Assembly: GCF_025998535.1 (NCBI RefSeq)
Contig: NZ_AP024233.1
Location: 806,001-870,000, forward strand
Direction of reading: 5' to 3'
Source: Desulfolithobacter dissulfuricans
Lineage (GTDB): Bacteria > Desulfobacterota > Desulfobulbia > Desulfobulbales > Desulfobulbaceae
Length of the DNA stretch: 64,000 nucleotides
The position numbers and the translations under genes were made by a program. The notes beneath the pieces were generated by a model that was not told where the DNA came from, did not search any database, and saw only the letters and a list, made by a program, of their open reading frames with translations. Positions 26,746 to 35,484 of this stretch are shown piece after piece; position 1 is the first letter of the stretch, and every line of letters begins with the position of its first letter.

Positions 26746-29700
26746 ATGACCCAGCCCGACGGACAACACCCAGGCGATCTGGATCGGTTCGGCAATATCG
26801 TTATCTCGCATCCTCCGGAACGACCGCGGAAAAAGCCCGCTTCCCGGAAGAAGGCCGGGAAGAAAACCGGTCGGCACCCCACGGGACCGCAGAGGCCGAG
26901 GTCTGTGCGGCAAAAAAAGAGCCGCCGGCCTCTGGTGTCGCGCCGGGTCGTATTCTTTCTCCTGCCGTTTTTCCTGGTTGCGTTCTATTTTTCCGCGGTT
27001 CTGTATGGTATTCCGGCCCTGGTCAAGGGCCCCCTGGCCGAAAAACTGGCTGCGGCCCTGGGGCGCCCGGTCCGGATCGGCCAGGTGGTGGTCTCGCCCC
27101 TGGACTGGCAGGTGCAGGTGTCCGGTATCATCGTTGGCTCGGCCCGGGGAGAGCTGCCCTATCTGTTGAAGCTGGAGTCGCTCCAGTGCCGGCCAAGTGC
27201 CAGTTTGCGCACCGGAAAGATCATCCTGCACGATCTTCTCCTGGACGGTCCGGATCTGCAGCTGATCCGTTACCGGGAAGGGGAGTACAACTTCAGCGAT
27301 CTTGTTCCGGCGCTGCGCGGACTTGAACGGCGTGGCGGGCTGGCCCCGGTCAGTGTGGACAGGATCCAGGTCAGGAACGGCCGGCTGACCCTGGACGATC
27401 GGCCGGTCCAGGCCCGCCACCGGGTCCGTGACCTGCAGATTCTCCTGCCTCTGGGCGGTGGTGGCAGCGGGCAGGACATGGTGCTGCGCGCCGTGGTCAA
27501 TGACAGCCCCGTGGAGGTCACCGGTTCGCTGGACGGGAATGGTGGAAAGGGCAGGGGTAACCGGTTACGTCTTGGCCTCCATGGGCTGGAGCTCAGGTCC
27601 TATGCCGGCTATATTCCCGGTCTGCAGCAGATATTCGCGGTGGAGGAGGGCAGTGCGGATCTGGATGTGGAACTGGTGCTTGCGGGTGGGGCTCTCCCGG
27701 GAAAGTCCCTGTCCCTGGAAGGCGATCTTGTGCTGCGAAATGTCCGGGCCGTCAGTCGTGACAACATGATTGGCCTGGAGCTTCCCGGGGGCAGGCTGGC
27801 CTTTTCCGTGCAGCCCCTTGCCGGGGCCTTTTCCTTTGAAGAGATGGTCTTCCGGCAAGGAACGCTTCGCTACCAGGGTAATGATCCGGCGCTCCTGCTT
27901 GGTTCGCTTGGCCAACTGGTGGGCAACCCGGCCCTGAAGCTGCAGGTGGACCGGCTGCTGGTGGAGGAGGGCACTCTTTGGCTGCAGGCAGGGGATGGGG
28001 CGAGATCAGCGACGCCCTGGGAAGCCGTCCGTCTGCAGCTGACGGGCTGGCGCAGCAGGGCTGCGCTCACGGGCGGTGAGAGTGGGCCGGTCGGCGTGTT
28101 GCGCTTAAGCGCTGAAAAGAAAGGGGAGAAGAAGAGTTTTTCCTTCCAGGGAACGCTTGATCAGGAGCTTTTCTTTGACGGTGAAGCCGACCTGGCCAAC
28201 GTGGATGGTGGCTGGCTTCTCGGCCTGCTCCGACCCGGGAACAGGGTGGGCGCTGTCCGCGGGCGGGGAGATTTCAGCGGCAGGGTCAGTTACCGGGTGA
28301 CACCCGGCTCCCGGCCTGGGCTTGAGCTGAAAAAGGGCTCTCTGGAGTTACGTGATTTTCAACTGGTGGACGGGACCGAACATGTCCTCTCGGGCCGGAA
28401 GCTGGTTTGCGAGGACCTGCAGGCGGACGGTCAGGCGGGTTGCGCGAGGCTGACTCTTGTCGGCGCAGATATCGACGCGACCGGCTTTCTCGCTTTCCTT
28501 GGCGGAGAGGATAAAGGCGAAGGGGCCTTTTTGCAGATGGACGAGCTGGCGGTCGAGGATTCCCGGCTCAATGTACGTCTGCCCATTCCAGGTGACCGGG
28601 ACAAGACATATCCTCTGACCATCTCCAGGCTGATGCTGCAGGCAACCGGCTTGCGGGATCCGGAGCGGGACCGGGACAACATTATCCTGAGCGGTATTGT
28701 CGGTCGCAGGGCCGAGCTGCGCATGGGCGGTGTTGTATCCCTGGCTCCGGCCCGGACGACGGCCCGGTTGCAGGTTTCCCTGCGCAACCTCTCCCTGGAG
28801 GAACTCCGGCCGTTGATCCGTCCGTGGTTTCTGCCGGAGAAGGTTTCCGGTCAGCTGCATCTGCGCGGTTCACTTTCCTGGCCCGGGAAGCAGTATGAGG
28901 GGATTGTCTGGCTGGAGCAGTTCGCTGCCGCGGACAGGGATGGTCTGCCTCTGCTCAGCTGGGATCGGGGCGTCCTGCAGGGAGTGCATCTCTCGTTTGC
29001 TCCTTTTGGCCTCAGTATGGACAATGTTCAGCTGCAGAGGCCACGGCTCCTGGCCGGCAATGGTCCGGCCGGTCTGGTACGTTTTATCAATCCCCGGTGG
29101 GACATCGGGTATCTTCCCGTGTCCATCGGCCACCTGTCGGTGGAGAACGGAACATTCCAGGCCGGGCGGCCGGCCCTGTTTCCCGATTATGTACCCGAGC
29201 TGACCGGGTTGCAGGGAACCGTGACCTCCATCCGTCATGACGGTGTGTTTCCCTTTACCTTCAGTGGCCGACTGGAGGAGGCCAGGGTCGAGCTGACCGG
29301 ATCGGCAACCCTTGGCAGTACCGAGGAGTATCACGTCTCGGTGTCGGATTTTCCCCTGTATGGATTTACCGATTTTTTTACCTCCAACCTCGGAGCCGAG
29401 GTGCGCCTGGCCATGGCCGACTGGACAGTGGACGGTGATGGGGAGGGGAGCGTGGCCACGGTGCACCTTGAGGGGGTGCGGGTATTGCCCGATTCACGGT
29501 ACGGGCTGATTTTTGCCCTGCTCCTGGATCAGCAGGGCTCCCTGGGACTGGAGCTCGGGCCCCTCAAGGGCCGGGATGAGCTCTTGTTCCCCCTGGTTCA
29601 CCAGCATCTGCACCGGTTGCTGCTCCAGGCGGTCATCTCGCCGTGGCTGATTGTGGAGAGCGAATTTCCCGACCTGCATCTGGAACGGGAGATCGTTTTC

Positions 29701-30189
29701 CCGCCGGCCCGGGCGGAAATGGATTTTCCTGATCCCGGCGACTATGGTCGGCTGCTTGAAAAGCGGCCCCTGCTTGGGCTGCGGATTACCGGCGGATATG
29801 ATCCGGAAACCGATCTCTATGGCCTGCAGGAGGTGCTGCAGGAGCAGGCGGATCAGCAGTGGCAGGAGGAAAACAGGCGGCGTGAACTTCTGCGCCTGCA
29901 GTGGCTGGCCCGGGAGAAAGAGGCCATTGCCGCCATCGGCAAGACCGGTCAGGTCCAGGAAGAGCTTATCGAGCCAGACTGGAAGGAGCATGATCTCCAG
30001 CCCCTGCCCCGACCCGTGGTCGAGGTCCCTCCCGGACAACTCGTCGAACTGGCCCGGAAAAGGGCCCGGGCCGTGGCAGCCTACCTGGTGGAAAAGGCGG
30101 GCCTGCCTGGTGAGCGGGTGGATGTCGACGAGCAGATCCTCCAGAGTGGGGCCGTGGTGAAGATTGGCCTTGTGCCGATGATCAGATGA
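26746..30189 (+). CDS. Large AsmA/DUF748-family envelope protein
   Basis: 1147 residues. A Lys/Arg/Pro-rich cytoplasmic N-terminus (about 65 residues), a single membrane helix (VVFFLLPFFLVAFYFSAVLY), then a very long periplasmic region. The start of this region (LAAALGRPVRIGQVVVSPLDWQ) is the AsmA-type opening. The C-terminal 60 residues (ELARKRARAVAAYLVEKAGL) resemble the end of OmpA-like domains, as often found in DUF748 proteins. AsmA-like proteins are implicated in moving phospholipid between inner and outer membranes; this role is family inference. Stand-alone transcription unit ahead of prmA. Confidence 0.8.
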   Translation: MTQPDGQHPGDLDRFGNIVISHPPERPRKKPASRKKAGKKTGRHPTGPQRPRSVRQKKSRRPLVSRRVVFFLLPFFLVAFYFSAVLYGIPALVKGPLAEKLAAALGRPVRIGQVVVSPLDWQVQVSGIIVGSARGELPYLLKLESLQCRPSASLRTGKIILHDLLLDGPDLQLIRYREGEYNFSDLVPALRGLERRGGLAPVSVDRIQVRNGRLTLDDRPVQARHRVRDLQILLPLGGGGSGQDMVLRAVVNDSPVEVTGSLDGNGGKGRGNRLRLGLHGLELRSYAGYIPGLQQIFAVEEGSADLDVELVLAGGALPGKSLSLEGDLVLRNVRAVSRDNMIGLELPGGRLAFSVQPLAGAFSFEEMVFRQGTLRYQGNDPALLLGSLGQLVGNPALKLQVDRLLVEEGTLWLQAGDGARSATPWEAVRLQLTGWRSRAALTGGESGPVGVLRLSAEKKGEKKSFSFQGTLDQELFFDGEADLANVDGGWLLGLLRPGNRVGAVRGRGDFSGRVSYRVTPGSRPGLELKKGSLELRDFQLVDGTEHVLSGRKLVCEDLQADGQAGCARLTLVGADIDATGFLAFLGGEDKGEGAFLQMDELAVEDSRLNVRLPIPGDRDKTYPLTISRLMLQATGLRDPERDRDNIILSGIVGRRAELRMGGVVSLAPARTTARLQVSLRNLSLEELRPLIRPWFLPEKVSGQLHLRGSLSWPGKQYEGIVWLEQFAAADRDGLPLLSWDRGVLQGVHLSFAPFGLSMDNVQLQRPRLLAGNGPAGLVRFINPRWDIGYLPVSIGHLSVENGTFQAGRPALFPDYVPELTGLQGTVTSIRHDGVFPFTFSGRLEEARVELTGSATLGSTEEYHVSVSDFPLYGFTDFFTSNLGAEVRLAMADWTVDGDGEGSVATVHLEGVRVLPDSRYGLIFALLLDQQGSLGLELGPLKGRDELLFPLVHQHLHRLLLQAVISPWLIVESEFPDLHLEREIVFPPARAEMDFPDPGDYGRLLEKRPLLGLRITGGYDPETDLYGLQEVLQEQADQQWQEENRRRELLRLQWLAREKEAIAAIGKTGQVQEELIEPDWKEHDLQPLPRPVVEVPPGQLVELARKRARAVAAYLVEKAGLPGERVDVDEQILQSGAVVKIGLVPMIR

Positions 30190-30287
30190 GTTTCCGGTCC
30201 CCGCCGGTAAAAAGCCCGTTTCCGTATCCTGGCCCTCGGATCAGGTTGAGAAGATTATTCACCATATCCTGGAACCTTTAACAAGAA

Positions 30288-31133
30288 ATGCTCCGGCCAC
30301 CTCACAATAGATACAACAGGCTGTATGTCTATTATTTTGACAGGAAGGAACTTCCTCCGATCGATGATCCTGACCTGATCGGGACCTGGATCGAGGATGA
30401 CAATGCGCTGCTCTTTTTCCACCGCGACCGGCGTGATCTGGTCCGGGAGATCTGTGCACGGACCGGGGCTTCGCTTGTCTATGAGGCTGACCTGGATTAC
30501 CGGGACTGGGAGGCAGGGGTGGAGATCACTTCTTTTTCCACCCGGACCCTGACGGTCCGGCCGGTGTGGGAGGAGGGTGGTGAGCGGCAAGGGAGCCGGG
30601 AAATCATCCTTGATCCATCGGTTATCTTTGGCAGCGGCTTCCATGCCACCACCCGGCTCTGTCTGGAAACCCTGGAACTGGTTCTCCTGGAATCGGGCCG
30701 CAGGATCCGCTCCATGCTTGATCTGGGCACGGGGACCGGCCTGTTGGCCATTGCCGCGGCCAGGCTGGGGGTGGAGCAGGTGGTGGCCATTGACAACAAT
30801 CCCTTTGCCTGCGAGGTGGCCCGTCAGAACGTCCGGCTCAACGGCTGTGAGGACCGGGTCCGGGTGCAGCAGATGGATCTCATGGCCGGGCTTCCTGATA
30901 CCGGTTGCGATCTTGTGGTGACCAACCTTTACAAGGGGTTGCTGGTCCGTCTTTTCGAGGATCCCGTCTTCTGGCGCGGTTCCATGTATATGGTCTCGGG
31001 GTTTATTGCCGGCATGGAGGCGGATCTTCTTGCGGCCCTTCCCGCCGGCACCGTACAGATGCTGCACCGGGGCAGTCGGGAGCAGTGGCGGTTGTGGCTG
31101 CTCCAGCATAGTGGCGCCGGCCTGGAGAGATGA
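30288..31133 (+). CDS. prmA: Ribosomal protein L11 methyltransferase (PrmA-like)
   Basis: 281-residue class I SAM-dependent methyltransferase. PrmA-like entry to the catalytic domain (DPSVIFGSGFHATTRLCLE), SAM motif LDLGTGTGLLAIAAARLG near residue 144, and acidic loop VVAIDNNPFAC. The post-motif normally NxLA/P is VTNLYKGLL here, so substrate assignment is less certain than the fold. The stop overlaps the next gene by 4 bp. Confidence 0.8.
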   Translation: MLRPPHNRYNRLYVYYFDRKELPPIDDPDLIGTWIEDDNALLFFHRDRRDLVREICARTGASLVYEADLDYRDWEAGVEITSFSTRTLTVRPVWEEGGERQGSREIILDPSVIFGSGFHATTRLCLETLELVLLESGRRIRSMLDLGTGTGLLAIAAARLGVEQVVAIDNNPFACEVARQNVRLNGCEDRVRVQQMDLMAGLPDTGCDLVVTNLYKGLLVRLFEDPVFWRGSMYMVSGFIAGMEADLLAALPAGTVQMLHRGSREQWRLWLLQHSGAGLER

Positions 31134-31531
31134 GCGGACCTGCAGATGTATCGCTTGCCAGGTGGCTCGGTCTCCTTTCGGTGGCGACCTTTGTCGTAAG
31201 CCTGGTGCTGATTCCCTGGCTGATTGCCCGTCTGCCCGAGGATTATTTTATCTGGCACCGTCGCAAGGTGGAAGAGCGGAGGCAACACCATCCTGCCCTG
31301 ACGATTTTGCTTCTGTTTGTGAAAAATTGTCTGGGCCTGGCCCTGCTGGCGGCCGGCCTGACCATGCTTGTTCTCCCTGGCCAGGGGATCCTGACCATGG
31401 TCCTGGGGTTGTCGCTGATGGACTTTCCAGGGAAGCAGCGGCTCATCAGCTGGTGTCTGAAAAACAGGAAGGTGCGTGACGCCCTCAACTGGGTGCGGAA
31501 GAAAACAGGCAGGCGAGAGTTTATCTTTTGA
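31130..31531 (+). CDS. Small PGPGW-like membrane protein
   Basis: 133 residues with two hydrophobic spans: SVATFVVSLVLIPWLIA and a second region (LGLALLAAGLTMLVLPGQGILTM) whose LPGQG loop resembles the PGPGW family. A charged C-terminal tail follows. Function unknown. Translationally coupled to prmA (ATGA overlap) and followed by a strong terminator. Confidence 0.7.
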   Translation: MSGPADVSLARWLGLLSVATFVVSLVLIPWLIARLPEDYFIWHRRKVEERRQHHPALTILLLFVKNCLGLALLAAGLTMLVLPGQGILTMVLGLSLMDFPGKQRLISWCLKNRKVRDALNWVRKKTGRREFIF

Positions 31532-31610
31532 ACACCCATGCAGGCTTTCACGGCCTGCACAACGAAATATGAAAGCTGTTGCCCCCTGGAGGGTGGGACG
31601 AGACTTTCAT

Positions 31611-31667
31611 AAAAAAAGCGGGCCGCGCCGGATAATTATCCGGCGCGGCCCGCAGGCTGATTTTTTT
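31611..31667. terminator. Strong bidirectional terminator
   Basis: A perfect 36-bp palindrome at 31618-31653 (arms of 18 bp; core GCCGGATAATTATCCGGC) lies between an A run (31611-31617) and a T run (31661-31667). It serves both the prmA operon on the plus strand and the flavodoxin gene on the minus strand. Confidence 0.85.
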
Positions 31668-31678
31668 CTGTTTTCTGC

Positions 31679-32212
31679 TTACATGGCATGGTCGCCGGTG
31701 ACGGGCGGTCCGCTTTCCTTTTTCGGCTCCGGTTTGATGCCTGCCTTGACCAAGGCATTGCTCAGAGCAACAAAATCACTGCTGTTGGGATGGCCCTTGG
31801 CCGAGGGCGCATCGTCAAGCCAGACCGGGGGCGGTACTTTTTGCGAGGCGGTTTCGATCACTTTTTCCGGTACTTCGCCCTGGCAGCTGAAGCAGCCGAT
31901 CACCGTGGCGCTTTCGGCCAGCTCCACCGCCTTGTTCATGGCTATTTTTGCATGTTCGGAGTCTGGGGCGGCGCCGTGGGTGGCAAAGAGAAAGACCTTG
32001 TTCCTGCATTTTTTCAGGTACTCCTGGCTGTCCGGGTCCGGCTGGCCCGCCTTGATCCAGAATCCAACGCAGACCACATCATAGTCGCCTGGATCGGGCG
32101 CTTCCTTGACCGGGGCGATCTCCTTGTTTTCTTCAGGTATCTGTTTGAATAGTTCCTCGGCCAGTTTCCTGGTGTTGCCGCCCGGTGATGAGTACACGAC
32201 TAGATATTTCAT
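31679..32212 (-). CDS. Flavodoxin-family protein
   Basis: 177-residue flavodoxin-fold protein. The FMN phosphate loop is seen as YSSPGGNTRKLAEEL near residue 8; VCVGFWIKAGQPD and LFATHGAAPDSEHA form the following FMN loops. A Cys-containing segment (GCFSCQGEVPEKV) matches flavodoxin-like FMN proteins found in anaerobes (BilS-like). Probable electron carrier or reductase; partner unknown. AGGAGGAGC ribosome site upstream. Confidence 0.87.
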   Translation of the reverse strand: MKYLVVYSSPGGNTRKLAEELFKQIPEENKEIAPVKEAPDPGDYDVVCVGFWIKAGQPDPDSQEYLKKCRNKVFLFATHGAAPDSEHAKIAMNKAVELAESATVIGCFSCQGEVPEKVIETASQKVPPPVWLDDAPSAKGHPNSSDFVALSNALVKAGIKPEPKKESGPPVTGDHAM

Positions 32213-32262
32213 TGTCTGCTCCTCCTGTTTTAAGATACGATTGGGTTATCTGTTACGGCGGG

Positions 32263-32385
32263 TTACAGCCTATGGGCTAGTCCGGCAAACATCCTGCGGT
32301 CCTCCTGGGTCAGCTCGCTGGCGCGTCTGGCCTGAACCGAAAAAAACTTTCTGGTACTGTCTGGAGTTCTGTTTTTATTGTGCAT
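32263..32385 (-). CDS. Possible 40-residue small protein upstream of the flavodoxin gene
   Basis: An ATG at 32385 opens a 40-residue frame ending SVQARRASELTQEDRRMFAGLAHRL. The composition (charged, amphipathic helix) looks protein-like and the stop lies 51 bp before the flavodoxin start on the same strand. There is no clear ribosome site and no family is recognised. It could equally be a remnant C-terminus of a longer gene. Confidence 0.35.
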   Translation of the reverse strand: MHNKNRTPDSTRKFFSVQARRASELTQEDRRMFAGLAHRL

Positions 32386-32730
32386 ATGTTCTTGTTGATA
32401 AGGTAGTGCCTTTTTTATTTTTTTCAAGCCGTTTCCGGTTTTTGAGTCCTGCTATGCGATGAACCGGGATATCTGTCGCCGATATGAGGGATAACATCGC
32501 TTCTTCTCTCTACCCGTGGAAAAACTCGTGATCACCGCTTCCATGAGAAGGCTTGTCAAGAAAAGTCCGACGTGGCGAACCATTTTTTTTATAAATCCCT
32601 GTAACGTCAGGCTTCCATTCGCATTCATATAAAGAGCTCAGCCATAAGCTCGATGCATCGTACAATCCGTCGTGGAAGCTGCAACCTCCGCGGCGGTCTT
32701 TGAATATGTCACTGGCTGATGACGGACCGA
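32386..32730. other. Intergenic region, nothing recognised
   Basis: About 345 bp, AT-richer than the surroundings, between the small frame and the IS110 element. The 113-codon minus-strand frame that crosses it shows no family features. Confidence 0.5.
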
Positions 32731-32754
32731 GCGGTGTCACGCAGTCTTCCGGAC
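32731..32754. repeat. Left copy of the direct repeat flanking IS110
   Basis: GCGGTGTCACGCAG plus CCGGAC four bases later; matches the right copy at 34014-34037. Confidence 0.6.
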
Positions 32755-32860
32755 GGGACGTTTTTTTGAGGGAGATATTAAAAACTCTCAACTGCCTTTG
32801 GAAACAGAAGGAAAAACATCCTTTTTTCCCTTTGTTCACTCTCTGGTTCAACCGGGTTTT

Positions 32861-33916
32861 CTACGCAGCCTTTGCCAGGGGGCGAGATTGCGGTTTGTAA
32901 AAAGGGTCATATATCTCACCGTGCTGCCAGAGGCGATGCATGAGTACCGCCAGTTTTCTGGCTACGGCAACCACGGCACGACGCTTTGCGTTTTTACCTC
33001 CCCTGGCTGCCAGGCGAAGACCAAATCTTCGTAAATTGCAATCCTCTCCAAAAGGTCCCAGGATGTACTGGGCCGAACCGACCAGTAACCTCCGCAGATA
33101 GGGGTTGCCCGCTTTGGTTATCCGAAGCTGCCTGTCGGTTTCTCCTGACTGGTCGCGGCGGGGAGTCAGGCCAAGAAAACATCCAACCTGTCTACTTTTG
33201 CCAAATCGTGCCGGGTCTTCCACGATTAATAGAAAGGCCAGGGCCGTCAGAGGACCAACTCCTTTTATGGCCCGCAATAATTCGGTCTCCGGGTATCGCT
33301 CCGCACTGATACGCTCTATTTCCCTGTCAAATTCTTTGATCTGGGACGTAATCTGGCCGATAATTGTCAATACAGGCTCCAGAGCGCCACGTAAGTCTTC
33401 AGGAAGATGTTCATCTGCCTGCCGGTGAAAACTGTCTGCGCTGCATCCCGGCAGGCGATATCCCAGCGCCTTGACACTGCCACGAACATGGTTGATCAGG
33501 CTGGAGCGGTTCCTCACCAGGACATCCCTGGCCTGCAATATCTCCAGATCAATCTGGGCCTGTTCGCCCCTGTGGTTGACCGGATAGAGCAGATCAGGAT
33601 CCATCCGGGCTATGCGGGCCAGCATTTCAGCGTCTCTGGTATCTGATTTATCGTTGCTGTCCCAGATGGCGCGTAATTTACGAGGGTTGCCAACCAAAAC
33701 ATGGCAGCCCAGCCTGGATAACAGCCTGCTGATCCAGGCCGAATGGGTACCGGCTTCAAGGGCAACAGTTGCCCCTTTATGGGGTGAGAAAAACTCACTC
33801 AACGCCTCTCTGGTATTAGTAACCGTATCTCGACGCACGATTCGGCCTGCATGATCAACAATACAGATAACATGATTTTTATCGCCAAGGTCCATTCCGA
33901 TTGTTACATTGTGCAT
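32861..33916 (-). CDS. IS110-family DEDD transposase
   Basis: About 351 residues from the ATG at 33916, chosen because GGGAGA precedes it; an in-frame ATG at 33943 would add nine residues. N-terminal RuvC-like DEDD domain (GMDLGDKNHV, VALEAGTHSAWI, DKSDTRDAEMLARIA), a coiled region, and the C-terminal Tnp_20 domain (IKGVGPLTALAFLL, FLGLTPRRDQSGETDR, ITKAGNPYLRRLLV) with the conserved Ser-containing segment. Full length without frame breaks, so potentially active. Members of this family use a bridge RNA encoded in their non-coding end to pair donor and target. Confidence 0.93.
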   Translation of the reverse strand: MHNVTIGMDLGDKNHVICIVDHAGRIVRRDTVTNTREALSEFFSPHKGATVALEAGTHSAWISRLLSRLGCHVLVGNPRKLRAIWDSNDKSDTRDAEMLARIARMDPDLLYPVNHRGEQAQIDLEILQARDVLVRNRSSLINHVRGSVKALGYRLPGCSADSFHRQADEHLPEDLRGALEPVLTIIGQITSQIKEFDREIERISAERYPETELLRAIKGVGPLTALAFLLIVEDPARFGKSRQVGCFLGLTPRRDQSGETDRQLRITKAGNPYLRRLLVGSAQYILGPFGEDCNLRRFGLRLAARGGKNAKRRAVVAVARKLAVLMHRLWQHGEIYDPFYKPQSRPLAKAA

Positions 33917-34013
33917 GGCTGGTTCTCCCAGGTTGTGCAGCATTCGACTGCGGTTATTCTTGAGCGTGTTTATAACACAGCTCGCGGGGAATCAGCCTTC
34001 TCATTTTACCTCC

Positions 34014-34037
34014 GCGGTGTCACGCAGGTGACCGGAC
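34014..34037. repeat. Right copy of the direct repeat flanking IS110
   Basis: GCGGTGTCACGCAG followed four bases later by CCGGAC, as at 32731-32754. Confidence 0.6.
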
Positions 34038-34265
34038 AGCCGACGAAGTGGCGGCAGGCCATGCCCCGCTCTGCGGGGTGATGCCGGAAACAGGTGCCGG
34101 AGCGACTGGTCTTGGCAATGGTTGTCTGCGGGCCTTGCGAACCATGGGCCATCCCTGCCAGGTACATCAGGGTACCGCGGGAGCGGTACCTGGGCTGATG
34201 GAACGTTCACCGCAGGAGCGGAGGAACGAGAAGTCCGGGCGGTTTTTGTTGCTGCCCGGCTCCGT
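34028..34265. other. Structured non-coding stretch between IS110 and mutY
   Basis: Several strong hairpins: CCCCGC/GCGGGG (about 34064-34077), GGTACCGC/GCGGTACC, a competing CCAGGTAC/GTACCTGG that shares bases with the previous stem, and CCGGGC/GCCCGG around a T-rich loop (about 34235-34258). No open frame with protein-like content. Candidates are an IS110 bridge RNA on the minus strand, a leader for mutY, or a separate small RNA. No known RNA family was matched. Confidence 0.4.
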
Positions 34266-34340
34266 GGCACGCAGGCGATGGTATCTCTTCTTCAAGCTGA
34301 GGTTCGGTGGTAATCACATTTTGTTTCAAGGAATTGTCCA

Positions 34341-35464
34341 GTGCTCTATCCCTTTGACCATGACCGGTTTCGCGACCGGATTCTCCACTGGTTTGCCAGA
34401 CACCAGCGTGATCTGCCATGGCGGCAGACCTATGAACCGTACCATGTCTGGGTGGCGGAAATCATGGGACAGCAGACCCAGCTGGAGCGGGCAGCTGAGT
34501 ATTTTCGCCGCTGGATAAACCGGTTTCCCGACATTCGGGCCGTGGCCGACGCTTCGGAACAGGAAATACTCAAGGCCTGGGAAGGTCTTGGTTATTATCG
34601 CCGGGCCCGGAATCTCCAGCGGGCGGCCCGGCAACTTCTGGCCGATCATGAGGGGGAGATTCCCGCAGATTACCAGGCTCTGCTTGCCTTGCCGGGTATA
34701 GGACCCTACACGGCCTCTGCCATTGTCTCCATTGCCTTTAACGAGTCCCGGCCGGTGCTGGATGCCAATGTCAGCCGGGTCCTGGCACGGGTGGCTGATA
34801 TCGATCAGCCCGTCCGGTGCCAGGCGGTGCAAAAGGCGCTGAACAGGCTGCTCTGGGAGCTTGTGCCCGCTGACGGGGGCGTGATTTCAACCAGGCCCTG
34901 ATGGAGCTTGGCGCCCTTGTCTGTACCCCGGCAAAACCGGATTGTGAACAATGTCCGGTCAGCGGGCTGTGCCGGGCGAGACGGGTGGACAGCGTTGATT
35001 TGCGTCCGGTGACCGGCAGAAAGGTCGGCAGGGTCAGGATAGAGATGGCCTGTGGCATCATCATCCGGGAGGGCCGGATTTTTATTCAGCAGCGGTTGGG
35101 TGATGATGTCTGGGGTGGATTATGGGAATTTCCCGGTGGTCGACTGGAGGACGGGGAGGCTCCGGAGGCTGCGGCCAGGCGGGAAATTCTTGAAGAAACC
35201 GGGCTCCAGGTGGGGCCCCTGTACCATGTTGCCACGGTGCAGCATGGTTTTACCCGCTACCAGGTGACCCTGCATGGTTTTCTCTGCCAGTTGACATCTT
35301 CCGCTGCTACCCCTGTGCTCCACGCGGCCCAGGAATTTTTCTGGGTCAGGCCTGCTGAGCTGGGCCGCTATGCCTTTCCTGCCGGACACCGGAAATTGAT
35401 CGAGCAGATGGGAGACAGGGAGTGGAGCCTGGATTTTTTTTCAAAAAACCCGAAAAATAGGTAA
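34341..35464 (+). CDS. mutY: MutY adenine glycosylase with intact MutT/Nudix domain, split by a frameshift at 34875-34879
   Basis: Removes A opposite 8-oxoG. N-terminal HhH glycosylase (MGQQTQLERAAEYF, LPGIGPYTASAIVSIAF, catalytic Asp in VLDANVSRVLAR), a 4Fe-4S loop C-X6-C-X2-C-X5-C (CTPAKPDCEQCPVSGLC), then a C-terminal Nudix domain with an apparently complete Nudix box (GRLEDGE...REILEETGL). The first frame ends at 34901 and the rest is in another frame (DFNQALMELGALVC onward). Adding one G to the five-G run at 34875-34879 restores GGRDFNQALMELG. Both halves are otherwise intact. Together about 374 residues. The stop lies inside the terminator hairpin. Confidence 0.92.
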
Positions 35465-35477
35465 ATCTACCTATTTT
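35454..35477 (+). terminator. mutY terminator, target of group II intron 1
   Basis: Perfect 10-bp stem AAAATAGGTA / TACCTATTTT with a 4-base loop. The intron starts 8 bases behind it. Confidence 0.75.
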
Positions 35478-35484
35478 CTTTTGT

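Larger units (their letters stand above)
32731..34037 (-). mobile_element. IS110-family insertion sequence (approximate limits)
   Basis: The limits are set by a direct repeat: GCGGTGTCACGCAG at 32731-32744 and at 34014-34027, each followed after four variable bases by CCGGAC. Between them lies one DEDD transposase gene on the minus strand. No terminal inverted repeats were seen, as expected for IS110. If the repeat is not the element edge, the upstream structured stretch (34028-34265) may also belong to it. Confidence 0.65.

Noticed and set aside
32510-32851. 113-codon minus-strand frame beside IS110
   Set aside because: No family features, crosses the direct repeat, no ribosome site.
34028-34265. 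RNase P RNA or tmRNA
   Set aside because: A GAAGTCCGGGC stretch recalls RNase P, but the conserved core elements and length are not there.
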